From Corynebacterium sphenisci DSM 44792 (lineage in GTDB: Bacteria > Actinomycetota > Actinomycetes > Mycobacteriales > Mycobacteriaceae): a stretch of 64,000 nucleotides of DNA. The notes under the pieces were generated by a model, which ran no database searches, was not told where the DNA came from, and saw only the letters and a list, made by a program, of their open reading frames with translations. Position 1 is the first letter of the stretch. Each line of letters opens with the position of its first letter. Positions 1 to 8,087 of the stretch are shown here, one piece after another. The DNA is taken from the NCBI RefSeq assembly GCF_001941505.1, contig NZ_CP009248.1:1550001-1614000 (forward strand), written 5' to 3'. A program made the position numbers and the translations under genes.

Positions 1-2529
1 CAGCAGCACCCGGGAGGCCATCGGGGCACCGTCGGGGCCGCCGTGGGCCAGGGCGTCGTCCACGCGCAGCATGGCCACCTTGATGATGTCCGCGGCGGTG
101 CCCTGGATGGGCGAGTTCAGCGCGGCGCGCTCGGCGTTCTCCCGGGCCACCCGGTTCGGGGAGTTGAGGTCCGGCAGGTAGCGGCGCCGGTCGTAGAGGG
201 TGGCGGTGTAGCCGTCGCCGCGGGCGCGCTCCACCACCGCGTCGAGGTAGGCGCGCACCCCGCCGAAGCGCTCGAAGTACTCCTCCATCAGCTCCTTGGC
301 CTCCCCGGCGGGGATGTCCAGCTGCTGGGACAGGCCGAAGGCGGACAGCCCGTAGGCCAGCCCGTAGCTCATCGCCTTCACCCGGCGGCGCAGCTCCGGG
401 GTGACCCCGTCGATGGGCACCCCGAACACCTTCGAGCCGACGTAGTTGTGCAGGTCCTCCCCCTCCCGGTAGGCCTCGATGAGCCCGGCGTCGCCGGAGA
501 GGTGCGCCATCACCCGCATCTCGATCTGGGAGTAGTCGGCGGTGACCAGGGCGGCGTAGCCCTCGCCGACGGTGAAGGCGGCCCGGATTCGGCGGCCGAA
601 ATCGGTGCGCACCGGGATGTTCTGCAGGTTCGGCTCCGTGGAGGACAGCCGGCCGGTGGCGGCGACCGCCTGGTTGAAGGTGGTGTGGATCCGGCCGTCC
701 TCGGCGACGGCCTTGATGAGCCCCTCCACGGTGGACTTCATCTTCTGGAACTCGCGGAAGAGCAGCACCTGCTCCAGGAAGGGGTGCGGGGACTTCTTCG
801 CCAGGTTCTCCAGCTCCCGGGCGGCGGTGGAGTAGCCGGTCTTGGTCCGCTTCGTCTTCGGCATGCCCAGCTGGTCGAAGAGCACCTCCTGGAGCTGCTT
901 CGGGGAGCCGAGGTTGAGCTCGGGGCGGTCCACCAGCTCCCGGGCGGAGGCCTCGGCGCCGGCGGTCTGCTCCGCGAAATCGGCGCGCAGCTCCTCCAGG
1001 GCCGCGAGGTCCACGGCGATGCCGACCCGCTCCATCCGGGCCAGCACCGGCGCCAGGGGCACCTCGATATCGGCGTAGACCGGGTACAGCCCGGCCTCGT
1101 CGAGCTCCGCGGAGAGGGCGGCGACCAGGTCCAGCACCGCGGCGGCGCGCTCCCCGGCCGGCGGCTCCTCGTCGAGCAGGGTGAGCTGCCCGGCCTCGCC
1201 GCCCGCGTCCAGGCCGCGCTGCAGATGCCGCTGCAGCACATCGTCGAGCTCGTAGCTGCGCTGGCTGGGCCGCAGCAGGTAGGCGGCGAGGAAGGTGTCG
1301 TGCACCACCCCGGCCAGCTCCAGATCGGGGCCGGCCCACAGGGCGTGCATCATGGTCTTCGCGTCATGGGCGGCCTTCGGCGCCGCCGGGTCCGCCAGCC
1401 ACGCCGCCAGCGCCGCCTCATCGCGCGGGTCGAGATCGGCGAGGTCGAGCACCGCGACGGCCACCGCATCGGCGTCCTCCGCGCCGGCGGCGCCGCGGGC
1501 GGCGATCGCCAGCCGGCCCTCGCGCAGGTCCAGCGCCGCGGGGGCGGCCCGGCCGGCCAGCCAGTCGCCGAGGGTGCCGTCGGCCGGCCGCAGTTCGGAG
1601 AATTCGGTGGCCTCGGCGGCCGCCGGGGACTCCGCCAGGCCCGCGGCATCGGCGCGCAGGGTGGCCAGCACCCGGTCCCGCAGCGAGGAGCCGAACTCCA
1701 GGCGGTCGAAGAAGTCGGCGATGCCCTGGGCGTCGGCCGGCCGCAGCTCCAGCTCCTCCGGGCCGAAGGGCAAGTCGAGGTCCTTGACCATCTCGGTGAG
1801 CCGGCGGTTCATCTCCACCGCGTCGAGCCGGTCCCGGAAGTTCTCCCCCGCCTTGCCGCGGATCTCCTCAGCCCGGGCGATGAGCTCCGGCAGGGAGCCG
1901 TACTGCACGATCCACTTCGTGGCGGTCTTCTCCCCCACTCCGGGGATCCCGGGCAGGTTGTCGGAGGGGTCCCCGCGCAGCGCCGCGAAATCCGGGTACT
2001 GCGTGGGGGTGAGCCCGTACTTCTCCTGCACCGCCTCCGGGGTGAAGCGGTGCAGGTTGGACACCCCGCGCATCGGGTAGAGCACCGTGGTGGACTCGTC
2101 GACCAGCTGCAGCGAATCCCGGTCCCCGGTGACGATGAGGGTCTCGAAGCCCTCCGGTTCGGCGCGGGTGGCCAGGGTGGCGATGATGTCGTCGGCCTCG
2201 TAGTTGTCCTTCTCGATGGTGACGATGCCCATCGCGGAGAGCACCTCCTGGATGAGCGGCACCTGGCCGCGGAACTCCTCCGGGGCCTTCTCCCGCTGCG
2301 CCTTGTACTCGGGGAACATCTCCGAGCGGAAGGTCTTCCGGGAGACGTCGAAGGCGACCGCGACATGGGTGGGCTTCTCCTCGGCGATGAGCGAGGACAG
2401 CATGGACAGGAAGCCGTAGACCGCGTTCGTGCACTGCCCGCCGGTGGTGGAGAAGTTGTCCGCGGGCAGCGCGTAGAAGGCGCGGAAGGCCATGGAGTGA
2501 CCGTCGACGAGCATGAGGGTTCGCTTCAT
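1..2529 (-). CDS. polA: DNA polymerase I, 5' part (C-terminus off window)
   Basis: Repair and Okazaki-fragment polymerase. 843 codons are visible and the last few dozen residues lie beyond the window edge. The N-terminal 5'-3' exonuclease domain (about residues 1-300) starts with MKRTLMLVDGHSMAFRAFY and contains acidic metal-site motifs such as YEADD and GDPSDNLPGIPGVGEKT. A degenerate 3'-5' exonuclease-like middle follows, as known for actinobacterial PolA. The polymerase domain has motif A DYSQIEMR (about residue 665) and the O-helix RRRVKAMSYGLAYG, with Tyr where E. coli has Phe762. The start ATG is 7 bases from a TACACT -10 box on the reverse strand, so the mRNA is probably leaderless. 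The gene is divergent from the TetR gene. The identification is certain; only the C-terminus is missing. Confidence 0.97.
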   Translation of the reverse strand, partial: MKRTLMLVDGHSMAFRAFYALPADNFSTTGGQCTNAVYGFLSMLSSLIAEEKPTHVAVAFDVSRKTFRSEMFPEYKAQREKAPEEFRGQVPLIQEVLSAMGIVTIEKDNYEADDIIATLATRAEPEGFETLIVTGDRDSLQLVDESTTVLYPMRGVSNLHRFTPEAVQEKYGLTPTQYPDFAALRGDPSDNLPGIPGVGEKTATKWIVQYGSLPELIARAEEIRGKAGENFRDRLDAVEMNRRLTEMVKDLDLPFGPEELELRPADAQGIADFFDRLEFGSSLRDRVLATLRADAAGLAESPAAAEATEFSELRPADGTLGDWLAGRAAPAALDLREGRLAIAARGAAGAEDADAVAVAVLDLADLDPRDEAALAAWLADPAAPKAAHDAKTMMHALWAGPDLELAGVVHDTFLAAYLLRPSQRSYELDDVLQRHLQRGLDAGGEAGQLTLLDEEPPAGERAAAVLDLVAALSAELDEAGLYPVYADIEVPLAPVLARMERVGIAVDLAALEELRADFAEQTAGAEASARELVDRPELNLGSPKQLQEVLFDQLGMPKTKRTKTGYSTAARELENLAKKSPHPFLEQVLLFREFQKMKSTVEGLIKAVAEDGRIHTTFNQAVAATGRLSSTEPNLQNIPVRTDFGRRIRAAFTVGEGYAALVTADYSQIEMRVMAHLSGDAGLIEAYREGEDLHNYVGSKVFGVPIDGVTPELRRRVKAMSYGLAYGLSAFGLSQQLDIPAGEAKELMEEYFERFGGVRAYLDAVVERARGDGYTATLYDRRRYLPDLNSPNRVARENAERAALNSPIQGTAADIIKVAMLRVDDALAHGGPDGAPMASRVLL

Positions 2530-2536
2530 GGCCCCC

Positions 2537-2542
2537 AGTGTA
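2537..2542 (-). promoter_or_regulatory. -10 box of polA (TACACT)
   Basis: TACACT on the reverse strand ends 7 bases before the polA ATG, which would put the transcription start at or next to the start codon. No clear -35 element is visible. Confidence 0.5.
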
Positions 2543-2936
2543 GGGCCGGGCGGGGTCGCCGCGGCCCCGCCCGCCGGACCCCGGCCGCCGCCGGCCGAGA
2601 CCCGCCCCGGGCGCACGCGCGGCGACCCCGGCGCGCCGCCCGCGCACCCCATGCGGGGTTGCCCCAGGGGAGCCTGCCCTGTTCCCGCGGCGTCGACCAT
2701 GCTCGGATCGCCGGATATCGCGCGACCTGGGGACACGGATCCCCCCGGGCGTATACCCCCGGTCGCGGGGGCGGCGATGGTGCGGCGCCGGGCCGCCGGG
2801 GATGACCGGGCGAACCGCTCGTGACCTGGTGACGGCCCCGACGTAACATTCGCGAAACACGCCGGGGGAGTTCGGCGCCCCGAACCGATGCCCCCCTGGG
2901 CGTCGCGCCACTTGCGGAACCGGGAAAATCGATCCG
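2543..2936. other. Long divergent intergenic region, polA/TetR
   Basis: About 400 bases without a convincing gene. It holds a 6-bp hairpin with CCCCCG and CGGGGG arms around GTCG (2756-2771), two close GTGAC words (2821-2833), a TAACAT word (2844-2849) and an 8-bp palindrome TTCGCGAA (2849-2856) about 95 bases before the TetR start. The palindrome could be part of an autoregulatory operator, but nothing pairs it with the regulator beyond position. Several frames stay open here because of GC composition and show no family resemblance. Confidence 0.4.
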
Positions 2937-2942
2937 TATATT
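2937..2942 (+). promoter_or_regulatory. -10 box of TetR gene (TATATT)
   Basis: TATATT ends 7 bases before the ATG at 2950. The spacer contains AGGGG, which could also act as a short Shine-Dalgarno, so leaderless or very short-leader transcription is possible. Confidence 0.5.
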
Positions 2943-2949
2943 TAGGGGT

Positions 2950-3576
2950 ATGAACAGCAATCCCCCACGGCATCGTCGGCCCAGTTCGGCGGATACCCGT
3001 GCGCGGATCATCAGCGTCGCGTCCGAGTACTTCACCCGGAAGCCCTTCTCGAAGATTTCGCTGAAAGAGATCGCGGACGAGGCCGGCGTCAGCGCCCCGC
3101 TCATCATCAAGTACTTCCGCACGAAGGAGGGGCTGCTGGAGAACCTGATCGACTTCTCCCCGATGCGCGATGTCATCTGCGACGCCGACTTCGACGACAT
3201 CGGGCGCTCCCTGGCCGATGACGCGATCAACGGCGAACGCTCCGGCACCGCCTCGCTCATCGCCCTGCTGATGGCCACCGCCGGCAGCCAGGCCGCGGTG
3301 CGCACCGTGACGGACAAGTTCCAGGAGACCATCGGCGGCGCCCTCTTCGACCGGATCCGGGAGGAGGCCCCGGGCGTCGTCGACGACGATGACGCCGAGC
3401 AGCGCTGCCAGTACGCGCTGGCCATGTACACCGGCCTGTGCACGGTGCTCATCAACTACACCCGGGGCATCCCGATCGAGGGCCCCGCGGCGGTGGACTC
3501 CTACGGCGCGCACATCCAGAACGTGATCGCCTCGCCCATCGGGGCGCTCACCGACGCCGCCCCGGCCGCGGACTAG
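2950..3576 (+). CDS. TetR/AcrR family transcriptional regulator
   Basis: A 208-residue DNA-binding repressor-type protein. The N-terminal helix-turn-helix is typical of TetR: SKISLKEIADEAGVSAPLI then IKYFRTKEGLLENL (about residues 34-66). The C-terminal ligand and dimer domain (about 70-200) is not similar to a family I can name, so the ligand is unknown. The protein ends with a short Ala/Pro tail. It is divergent from polA and lies 76 bases before the PopT-like gene on the same strand, so possible targets are itself, the flippase gene, or distant genes. An 8-bp palindrome upstream is the only operator candidate seen. Class assignment is certain, function open. Confidence 0.9.
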   Translation: MNSNPPRHRRPSSADTRARIISVASEYFTRKPFSKISLKEIADEAGVSAPLIIKYFRTKEGLLENLIDFSPMRDVICDADFDDIGRSLADDAINGERSGTASLIALLMATAGSQAAVRTVTDKFQETIGGALFDRIREEAPGVVDDDDAEQRCQYALAMYTGLCTVLINYTRGIPIEGPAAVDSYGAHIQNVIASPIGALTDAAPAAD

Positions 3577-3638
3577 GCCGACCCCGACGCCGCCGGCGCG
3601 GCGCGCTCCGGGGGATCGGCGGCGGACGCGGACTCGGG

Positions 3639-3644
3639 TAGCAT
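3639..3644 (+). promoter_or_regulatory. -10 box of popT-like gene (TAGCAT)
   Basis: TAGCAT lies 8 bases before the ATG at 3653, fitting a leaderless or nearly leaderless transcript. Confidence 0.45.
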
Positions 3645-3652
3645 CCCCGACG

Positions 3653-4624
3653 ATGAACACCAACGACACCGCCCCCGACGCGGCCCGGGCCCCGGTCACC
3701 CCGGACGGCGGCCCGCCCTTCCCCGCCCCCACGCCCGCCGCCGCGGTGGCGAACATCGCCCGCGGCGCGCTCATCGGCATCGCCGAGTCCATCCCCGGGG
3801 TCTCCGGGGGGACCCTGGCGCTCATCACCGGCATCTACGAGCGGCTGATCTCCTCGGCCACCGCGATCACCCGGCTGCCCCGGGCCATCGCCCGTGGTGA
3901 GGCCGCCGCGGCGCTGCGCCGGATCGACTGGTGGCTGCTGCTGCCGGTGGGCCTGGGCATGGTCGCGATGGTCTTCTCCGTGGCCGGCACCATGGAGTCC
4001 TTCGTCACCGATCACCCCACCGCCTCCCGGGCGCTGTTCTCCGGGATGATCGCCGCCTCCATCGCCATCCCGCTGCAGGAGATCCGGCCCGGGGAGCTGG
4101 ATCGGCCCGGGCTGCGGGCGCGCGCGGCCGTGGTGTTCGCGCTGTTCGCCCTCGGCCTGTTCGCGCTGACCTCGATGCCCAAGGCCGCCGCCCACGAGCC
4201 CGGCCTCGTCGCGGTCTTCGCCGCCGCCGCGGTGGCGGTGTGCGCCCTGGTGCTGCCCGGGGTCTCCGGCTCCTTCTTCCTGCTCGTGGTGGGCCTCTAC
4301 GCGCCCACCATGGGCGCCGTCGCGGACCGGGATCTCGGCTATCTCGCGGTGTTCGCCCTCGGCGCGCTCACCGGCATCGTCGCCTTCGTGCGCTTCCTGG
4401 AGTGGATGCTGGCCCGGCACCACGGGCTGACCCTGGCCGCGATGGCCGGGCTGCTGCTGGGCTCGCTGCGCGCGCTATGGCCCTGGCAGGCCGTCGACGG
4501 GGCGATGCGGGCGCCCGGGGCGGACTGGCCGGCCGCGCTGGCGCTGTTCGCCCTGGGCGCGGCGGTGGTCGCGGTGGTCGCCTGGGCGCAGCGGCGTTTC
4601 ACCGGCGCCGCGCACGCCGGGTAG
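3653..4624 (+). CDS. popT: DUF368/PopT-type polyprenyl-phosphate translocase
   Basis: A 323-residue multi-spanning membrane protein. The DUF368 hallmark is clear: GIAESIPGVSGGTLALITG followed by IYERL (about residues 41-65). A second inverted copy, VLPGVSGSFFLLVVGLYAP, lies near residue 200, so the fold has two related halves. DUF368 proteins (PopT) are established undecaprenyl-phosphate translocases that bring the lipid carrier back to the cytoplasmic face for envelope synthesis. In a mycolate-type organism the substrate could be decaprenyl-phosphate, which is inference. The first 30 residues are Ala/Pro-rich and probably unstructured. The start is supported by a -10 box 8 bases upstream. 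The neighbours (TetR gene, tRNA) do not specify the role further. Confidence 0.85.
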   Translation: MNTNDTAPDAARAPVTPDGGPPFPAPTPAAAVANIARGALIGIAESIPGVSGGTLALITGIYERLISSATAITRLPRAIARGEAAAALRRIDWWLLLPVGLGMVAMVFSVAGTMESFVTDHPTASRALFSGMIAASIAIPLQEIRPGELDRPGLRARAAVVFALFALGLFALTSMPKAAAHEPGLVAVFAAAAVAVCALVLPGVSGSFFLLVVGLYAPTMGAVADRDLGYLAVFALGALTGIVAFVRFLEWMLARHHGLTLAAMAGLLLGSLRALWPWQAVDGAMRAPGADWPAALALFALGAAVVAVVAWAQRRFTGAAHAG

Positions 4625-4660
4625 GATTCCGCTCATCCCGGGCGGCTCGCGCCCGGGCCG

Positions 4661-4737
4661 GCCCCAGTAGCCCAATCGGCAGAGGCAACGGATTCAAAAC
4701 CCGTCCAGTGTGGGTTCGAGTCCCACCTGGGGCACCA
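4661..4737 (+). tRNA. tRNA-Leu(CAA) with short variable loop
   Basis: A 74-nt cloverleaf plus encoded CCA. The acceptor is GCCCCAG (4661-4667) paired with CTGGGGC (4727-4733), discriminator A4734, CCA 4735-4737. The T-arm is GTGGG/CCCAC around TTCGAGT. The anticodon loop TTCAAAA gives CAA at 4695-4697, reading UUG. The D-stem has three pairs (GCC/GGC). The variable loop is only CCAGT, 5 nt. The top anticodon-stem pair is an A-C mismatch (4692/4700). Bacterial tRNA-Leu normally has a long variable arm, so this class I shape with a Leu anticodon is odd. The true amino acid could differ from the anticodon prediction. Confidence 0.85.
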
Positions 4738-4738
4738 C

Positions 4739-4773
4739 CGGACCCCCGATCGGCATCGCCGATCGGGGGTCCG
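4739..4773 (+). terminator. Strong hairpin after the tRNA
   Basis: A perfect 16-bp stem (4739-4754 with 4758-4773) closes on a 3-nt loop, ATC. It starts 2 bases after the tRNA CCA end. There is no T-run, so it is either an intrinsic terminator of actinobacterial type or a 3' processing barrier for the tRNA. Confidence 0.75.
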
Positions 4774-4858
4774 CCCGATCCTGTGGCGGCCGGGGCGCTC
4801 CCCTCAGGCGCGGATGAATCGCGGGATTCCCCCGGGTGAACCCATTTCTCGATTTTGA

Positions 4859-4884
4859 CTATGGGCCGATAGCGCCACGCTATC
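4859..4884. promoter_or_regulatory. AmtR-like box overlapping an inverted repeat
   Basis: CTAT-GGGCCG-ATAG (4859-4872) matches the CTAT-N6-ATAG core of the corynebacterial nitrogen regulator AmtR and is preceded by TTTTGA. Its right half is shared with a second perfect inverted repeat, GATAGCG-CCA-CGCTATC (4868-4884). It lies in the 291-base gap between the tRNA hairpin and the GTG at 5065, in locally AT-richer sequence. No other gene start is nearby, so the membrane-protein gene and perhaps malE would be the targets. Binding is inferred. Confidence 0.4.
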
Positions 4885-5064
4885 TGACTGGGAATCACCG
4901 GCCTTCTGGTGGCGGTTCCCCGCACCGCGTCCGGGATATCCCCTGGATCGGCCCGGCCCGCACTACCCGGGGACGCCGACGGGGCGGCGGAACCCGGCCC
5001 GCGGGGCGCCGCGCCCGATTACCCTGGACACCGGCGAAACCCCGCCGAGGAGGAGGAACCTGCC

Positions 5065-5778
5065 GTGGGCAAGCACAGCCTGGAGCCCGACCGCCGGCCG
5101 ATCCCGCTGCCGCCGCCCGGGATCGGCGTGCTGCGCGACCGGGTCAGCCCCACCCGCCGCCGGCTCGCCTGGACCGCCGTGGTCCTCGCCGTGGTGGTGG
5201 CCCTGGTGCTGCTCCTCCGGCACGGGTCGGCCGCCGCCCGGCCCGCGGCGCTGCTCGCCGCGGGGATCGCGCTGCCGGGGCTGTGGTGGCTGCGGCACCG
5301 GCGCCGGGAGCGCCGCGCCGCGATCGACCCGGACGCCCCGGCGGCGGTGCTCGACCGGCGCTGGCGGTTCATCATCCCGATCTCCGGCGCCCTGCTCATC
5401 GCCGGCGGCGCCCTGGCGATGAGCCTGCCCGACCCAGGTGCCGGCGGGGCCGCCCCGGCCCCGGCCAACCGCACCCCCGCCGAGGAGCCGGCGGACCGCA
5501 CCCCGCGCGGCAGCACCAGCGCCACCACCGAGGAGACCACCGAGGAGACCACCGAGGAGACCGCCGTCCCGGAGGAGCCGGCTCCGGTCGACGGGGCGAT
5601 CGAGGAGGAGGCGCCGCCGCCGGCCCCGGAACCGCAGCCGGCGCCCCCGCCCCCGCCGGCCCCGCCGCCGCCCCCGCCGGGCGGCAACCCGCCGCCGCCC
5701 GCCATCCCCGGGGTGCCGCCGCTGCCGGGCTGGGTGCCCGGTATCGGCGATGTGCCAATCCCGGGCGTCGGCGGCTGA
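5065..5778 (+). CDS. Membrane protein with acidic TTEE repeat and Pro-rich tail
   Basis: Not recognised. 237 residues from a GTG start chosen because GAGGAGGA lies 8-9 bases upstream. Three hydrophobic segments are visible: LAWTAVVLAVVVALVLLL (about 34-51), AALLAAGIALPGLWWL (about 60-75) and FIIPISGALLIAGGALAM (about 101-119). A segment of three TTEE repeats (about residues 154-165) follows, then an acidic stretch and a Pro-rich tail with runs of 5-6 prolines, ending in a Gly/Pro/Ile/Val-rich stretch. The layout suggests an envelope protein with an extended, disordered extracytoplasmic tail. It is followed by malE with a separate promoter-like TACGAT word in the gap. An AmtR-like box lies about 190 bases upstream. 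Function unknown. Confidence 0.7.
   Translation: MGKHSLEPDRRPIPLPPPGIGVLRDRVSPTRRRLAWTAVVLAVVVALVLLLRHGSAAARPAALLAAGIALPGLWWLRHRRRERRAAIDPDAPAAVLDRRWRFIIPISGALLIAGGALAMSLPDPGAGGAAPAPANRTPAEEPADRTPRGSTSATTEETTEETTEETAVPEEPAPVDGAIEEEAPPPAPEPQPAPPPPPAPPPPPPGGNPPPPAIPGVPPLPGWVPGIGDVPIPGVGG
5524..5559 (+). repeat. Three 12-nt tandem repeats coding TTEE
   Basis: ACCACCGAGGAG occurs three times in a row inside the membrane-protein gene, identical at DNA level, encoding TTEE x3. Repeats of a multiple of three can expand or contract by slippage without a frameshift. Confidence 0.9.
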
Positions 5779-5860
5779 CCGGCCCGCTACGATGGCGCCA
5801 GCGAGAAATGTACGCCACCAGCGCCGAAATCCGGCGCCGCAGGCGGGGATCGGAGCGAAC

Positions 5861-7063
5861 ATGGACACGGAGAAGGTCGGGGCCATCACGGACGAGGAGA
5901 TCTTCCGCGCCCACGAGGGCGGGAAGCTGATCACCGCCTCCACGCTGCCCCTGGACTCCCCGCGGGACCTGTCCATCGCCTACACCCCGGGCGTGGCCCA
6001 GGTCTGCGAGGCGATCCACGATGACCCGGCGCTGGCCCGCAAGTACACCTGGACCGGGGGCAACGTCGCGGTGATCACCGACGGCACCGCGGTGCTCGGG
6101 CTCGGCGACATCGGGCCCCGCGCGGGGCTGCCGGTGATGGAGGGCAAGGCGCAGCTCTTCGGCCGCTTCGCCGGGATCAACGCGATCCCGCTGGCCCTGG
6201 ACACCACCGATCCCGATGAGCTGGTGGCCACCATCGCCCGCCTGGCGCCCTCCTTCGGCGGGATCAACCTGGAGGACATCTCCGCCCCGCGCTGCTTCGA
6301 GATCGAGCGCCGCCTGGACGAGATGCTGGACATCCCGGTGTTCCACGATGACCAGCACGGCACCGCGATCGTGATCCTCGCCGGGCTGCGCAACGCCTGC
6401 AAGCTCACCGGCCGGGAGCTCAAGGACCTGCGGGTGGTGATCTCCGGGGCGGGCGCGGCCGGGGTGGCCACCACCCGGATGCTGCTCGACGCCGGGGTCG
6501 CCGACGTGGTGGTCTGCGACTCCCGCGGGATCATCCACCCGGGCCGGGAGCCGCTGAACGAGGTCAAGCGGGACATCGCCGGGATGACCAACCCGCGGGG
6601 GCTCACCGGGGACATCCGGGTAGCCCTCGCCGGGGCGGACACCTTCATCGGGGTCAGCGCCGGCCACCTCGGCGAGGACGACGTCGCCGCGATGGCCGAG
6701 GGCCCGATCCTGTTCTCCCTGGCCAACCCCTCCCCCGAGATCCCGCAGGAGATCGCGCTGCGGCATGGCTCGGTGGTGGCCACCGGGCGCTCGGACTACC
6801 CCAACCAGATCAACAACGTGCTCGCCTTCCCGGGCATCTTCAAGGGGGCCCTCGGCGCCGGGGCCAAGCACATCACCCGGAACATGAAGCTCGCCGCGGC
6901 GCGGGCGATCGCCGAGGTCGCCGCCGCGGACCTGGCCCCGGACCAGGTGATCCCCTCCGCCCTGGACCCGCGGGTCGCCCCCGCGGTGACCGCCGCGGTG
7001 GAGGTCGCCGCCCGCAACGACCGCTTCTCCGGGGCCCGCCGGGCCACCCGCGCGAAGGACTAG
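5861..7063 (+). CDS. malE: NAD(P)-dependent malic enzyme
   Basis: Oxidative decarboxylation of malate to pyruvate at the anaplerotic node, cytoplasmic. 400 residues, the usual length of the short bacterial malic enzymes. Visible motifs: the substrate loop AYTPGVAQVC near residue 41, GTAVLGLGDIGP, the catalytic-Lys region PVMEGKAQLF, metal ligands in NLEDISAPRCFEIE and FHDDQHGTAIV, the Rossmann loop GAGAAGVATT, and the C-terminal SDYPNQINNVLAFPG. The N-terminus MDTEKVGAITDEEIFRAHEGGKL is plausible for the family, with GGAG 9-10 bases upstream. A small hairpin (GCGCCG/CGGCGC, 5821-5837) lies in the leader. NADP is the usual cofactor in corynebacteria; the sequence alone does not settle it. Confidence 0.95.
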   Translation: MDTEKVGAITDEEIFRAHEGGKLITASTLPLDSPRDLSIAYTPGVAQVCEAIHDDPALARKYTWTGGNVAVITDGTAVLGLGDIGPRAGLPVMEGKAQLFGRFAGINAIPLALDTTDPDELVATIARLAPSFGGINLEDISAPRCFEIERRLDEMLDIPVFHDDQHGTAIVILAGLRNACKLTGRELKDLRVVISGAGAAGVATTRMLLDAGVADVVVCDSRGIIHPGREPLNEVKRDIAGMTNPRGLTGDIRVALAGADTFIGVSAGHLGEDDVAAMAEGPILFSLANPSPEIPQEIALRHGSVVATGRSDYPNQINNVLAFPGIFKGALGAGAKHITRNMKLAAARAIAEVAAADLAPDQVIPSALDPRVAPAVTAAVEVAARNDRFSGARRATRAKD

Positions 7064-7174
7064 CCCCGGGCGTCCGCACGGCCCGCGCCGGCCCCCGGCC
7101 CGAGCCGGCGCCCCCGGTCCCGCCCCGGATGGGGGTGTCCGCGCAGCGGGCCCGGGGCGCTCCCCCGGTGGGGG

Positions 7175-7180
7175 TAACAT
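7175..7180 (+). promoter_or_regulatory. -10 box of amino-acid ABC operon (TAACAT)
   Basis: TAACAT lies 7 bases before the ATG at 7188, so the operon mRNA probably begins at the start codon. Confidence 0.5.
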
Positions 7181-7187
7181 CCCGCCC

Positions 7188-8087
7188 ATGAGCAATCGCA
7201 TCCGCGGCGCGCTGGCCGCGGCCGTCCTCGCGCTGTCGGCGCTCGCCGCCGGCGGCTGCGTGACCAACGAGGAGGGCGGCCGGCCCCCGGACTGGGCGCC
7301 GGTGCGCCCGGCGGAGGTGCCCGAGATCGCCGCGCTGCTGCCCGAGGGGATCCGCGAGTCCGGGGAGCTGGTGATCGGCACCAACCCGCCCTTCGCGCCC
7401 GCCGAGTTCAAGGACTCCGCCGGCGAGATCATCGGCTTCGACATCGACCTGGCCCAGGCCATCGCCGACGTGGTCGGGGTGCGGCTGGTGGTGCAGGAGC
7501 AGGACTTCTCCCTCATCCTGCCCTCGATCTCCGGGGGCACCCTGGACTTCGGCGCCTCCGGGTTCACCGACAACGAGGAGCGCCGGGCCACCTACGATTT
7601 CGTCGACTACCTGGAGGCCGGGCTGCAGTGGGCCCGCCAGCCCGGGTCCGCGGTGACCCCCGAGGACGCCTGCGGCATGAAGGTGGCGGTGCAGCGCGGC
7701 ACCGTCTCCGACACCGACGACGTGCCCGCCGCGGACGCCTCCTGCGCCCGCCGGGGCCTGCCCCCGGTGGAGAAGCTGTCCTACCCGGACTCCGGCACCG
7801 CCGCCACCGCGGTGGTGCTCGGCCGCGCCGATGCGCTGTCCGCGGATTCCCCGGTGACCGCGTGGGCGGTCAAGCGCGCCGAGGGCAAGCTGGAGTTCGC
7901 CGGGGACATCCACGATGGCGCGATGTACGGTTGGCCGGTGCCCAAGGGCTCGGAGCTGGCCCCGGTGCTGGCCGCCGCCCTGCAGCACCTCATCGACAGC
8001 GGCGACTACCGGCGGATCTGCGAGATCTGGGGGCTCGCCGACGGTGCCGTGGACGCGGCCCGGATCAATGGAGAGGAGATCCCGTGA
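7188..8087 (+). CDS. Polar amino-acid ABC transporter, solute-binding lipoprotein
   Basis: 299 residues. A lipoprotein signal peptide ends in the lipobox LAAGGC with Cys24 as the lipidation site. The mature part is a family 3 solute-binding protein: [17 protein letters not shown] at the start of lobe 1, [20 protein letters not shown], and [17 protein letters not shown]. It would deliver a polar amino acid to the permease and ATPase encoded directly downstream, with overlapping GTGA and ATGA junctions. The substrate cannot be read; glutamine, glutamate or an aromatic or basic amino acid are all possible. It contains two Cys (in the DACGMK and ASCARR areas) that may form a disulfide outside the cell. 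Confidence 0.92.
   Translation: MSNRIRGALAAAVLALSALAAGGCVTNEEGGRPPDWAPVRPAEVPEIAALLPEGIRESGELVIGTNPPFAPAEFKDSAGEIIGFDIDLAQAIADVVGVRLVVQEQDFSLILPSISGGTLDFGASGFTDNEERRATYDFVDYLEAGLQWARQPGSAVTPEDACGMKVAVQRGTVSDTDDVPAADASCARRGLPPVEKLSYPDSGTAATAVVLGRADALSADSPVTAWAVKRAEGKLEFAGDIHDGAMYGWPVPKGSELAPVLAAALQHLIDSGDYRRICEIWGLADGAVDAARINGEEIP

Noticed and set aside
43..2805. Very long forward open frame opposite polA
   Set aside because: It is the antisense shadow of polA, caused by GC-rich third positions. Composition is Gly/Arg/Val/His/Pro-rich with no family motif.
2650..2856. Small gene in the polA-TetR gap
   Set aside because: Several frames are open, but none has a ribosome site with a credible start or any recognisable composition.
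5524..5559. Short tandem repeats considered as a CRISPR or satellite
   Set aside because: Three 12-nt units in frame inside a coding region without spacers; a protein repeat.
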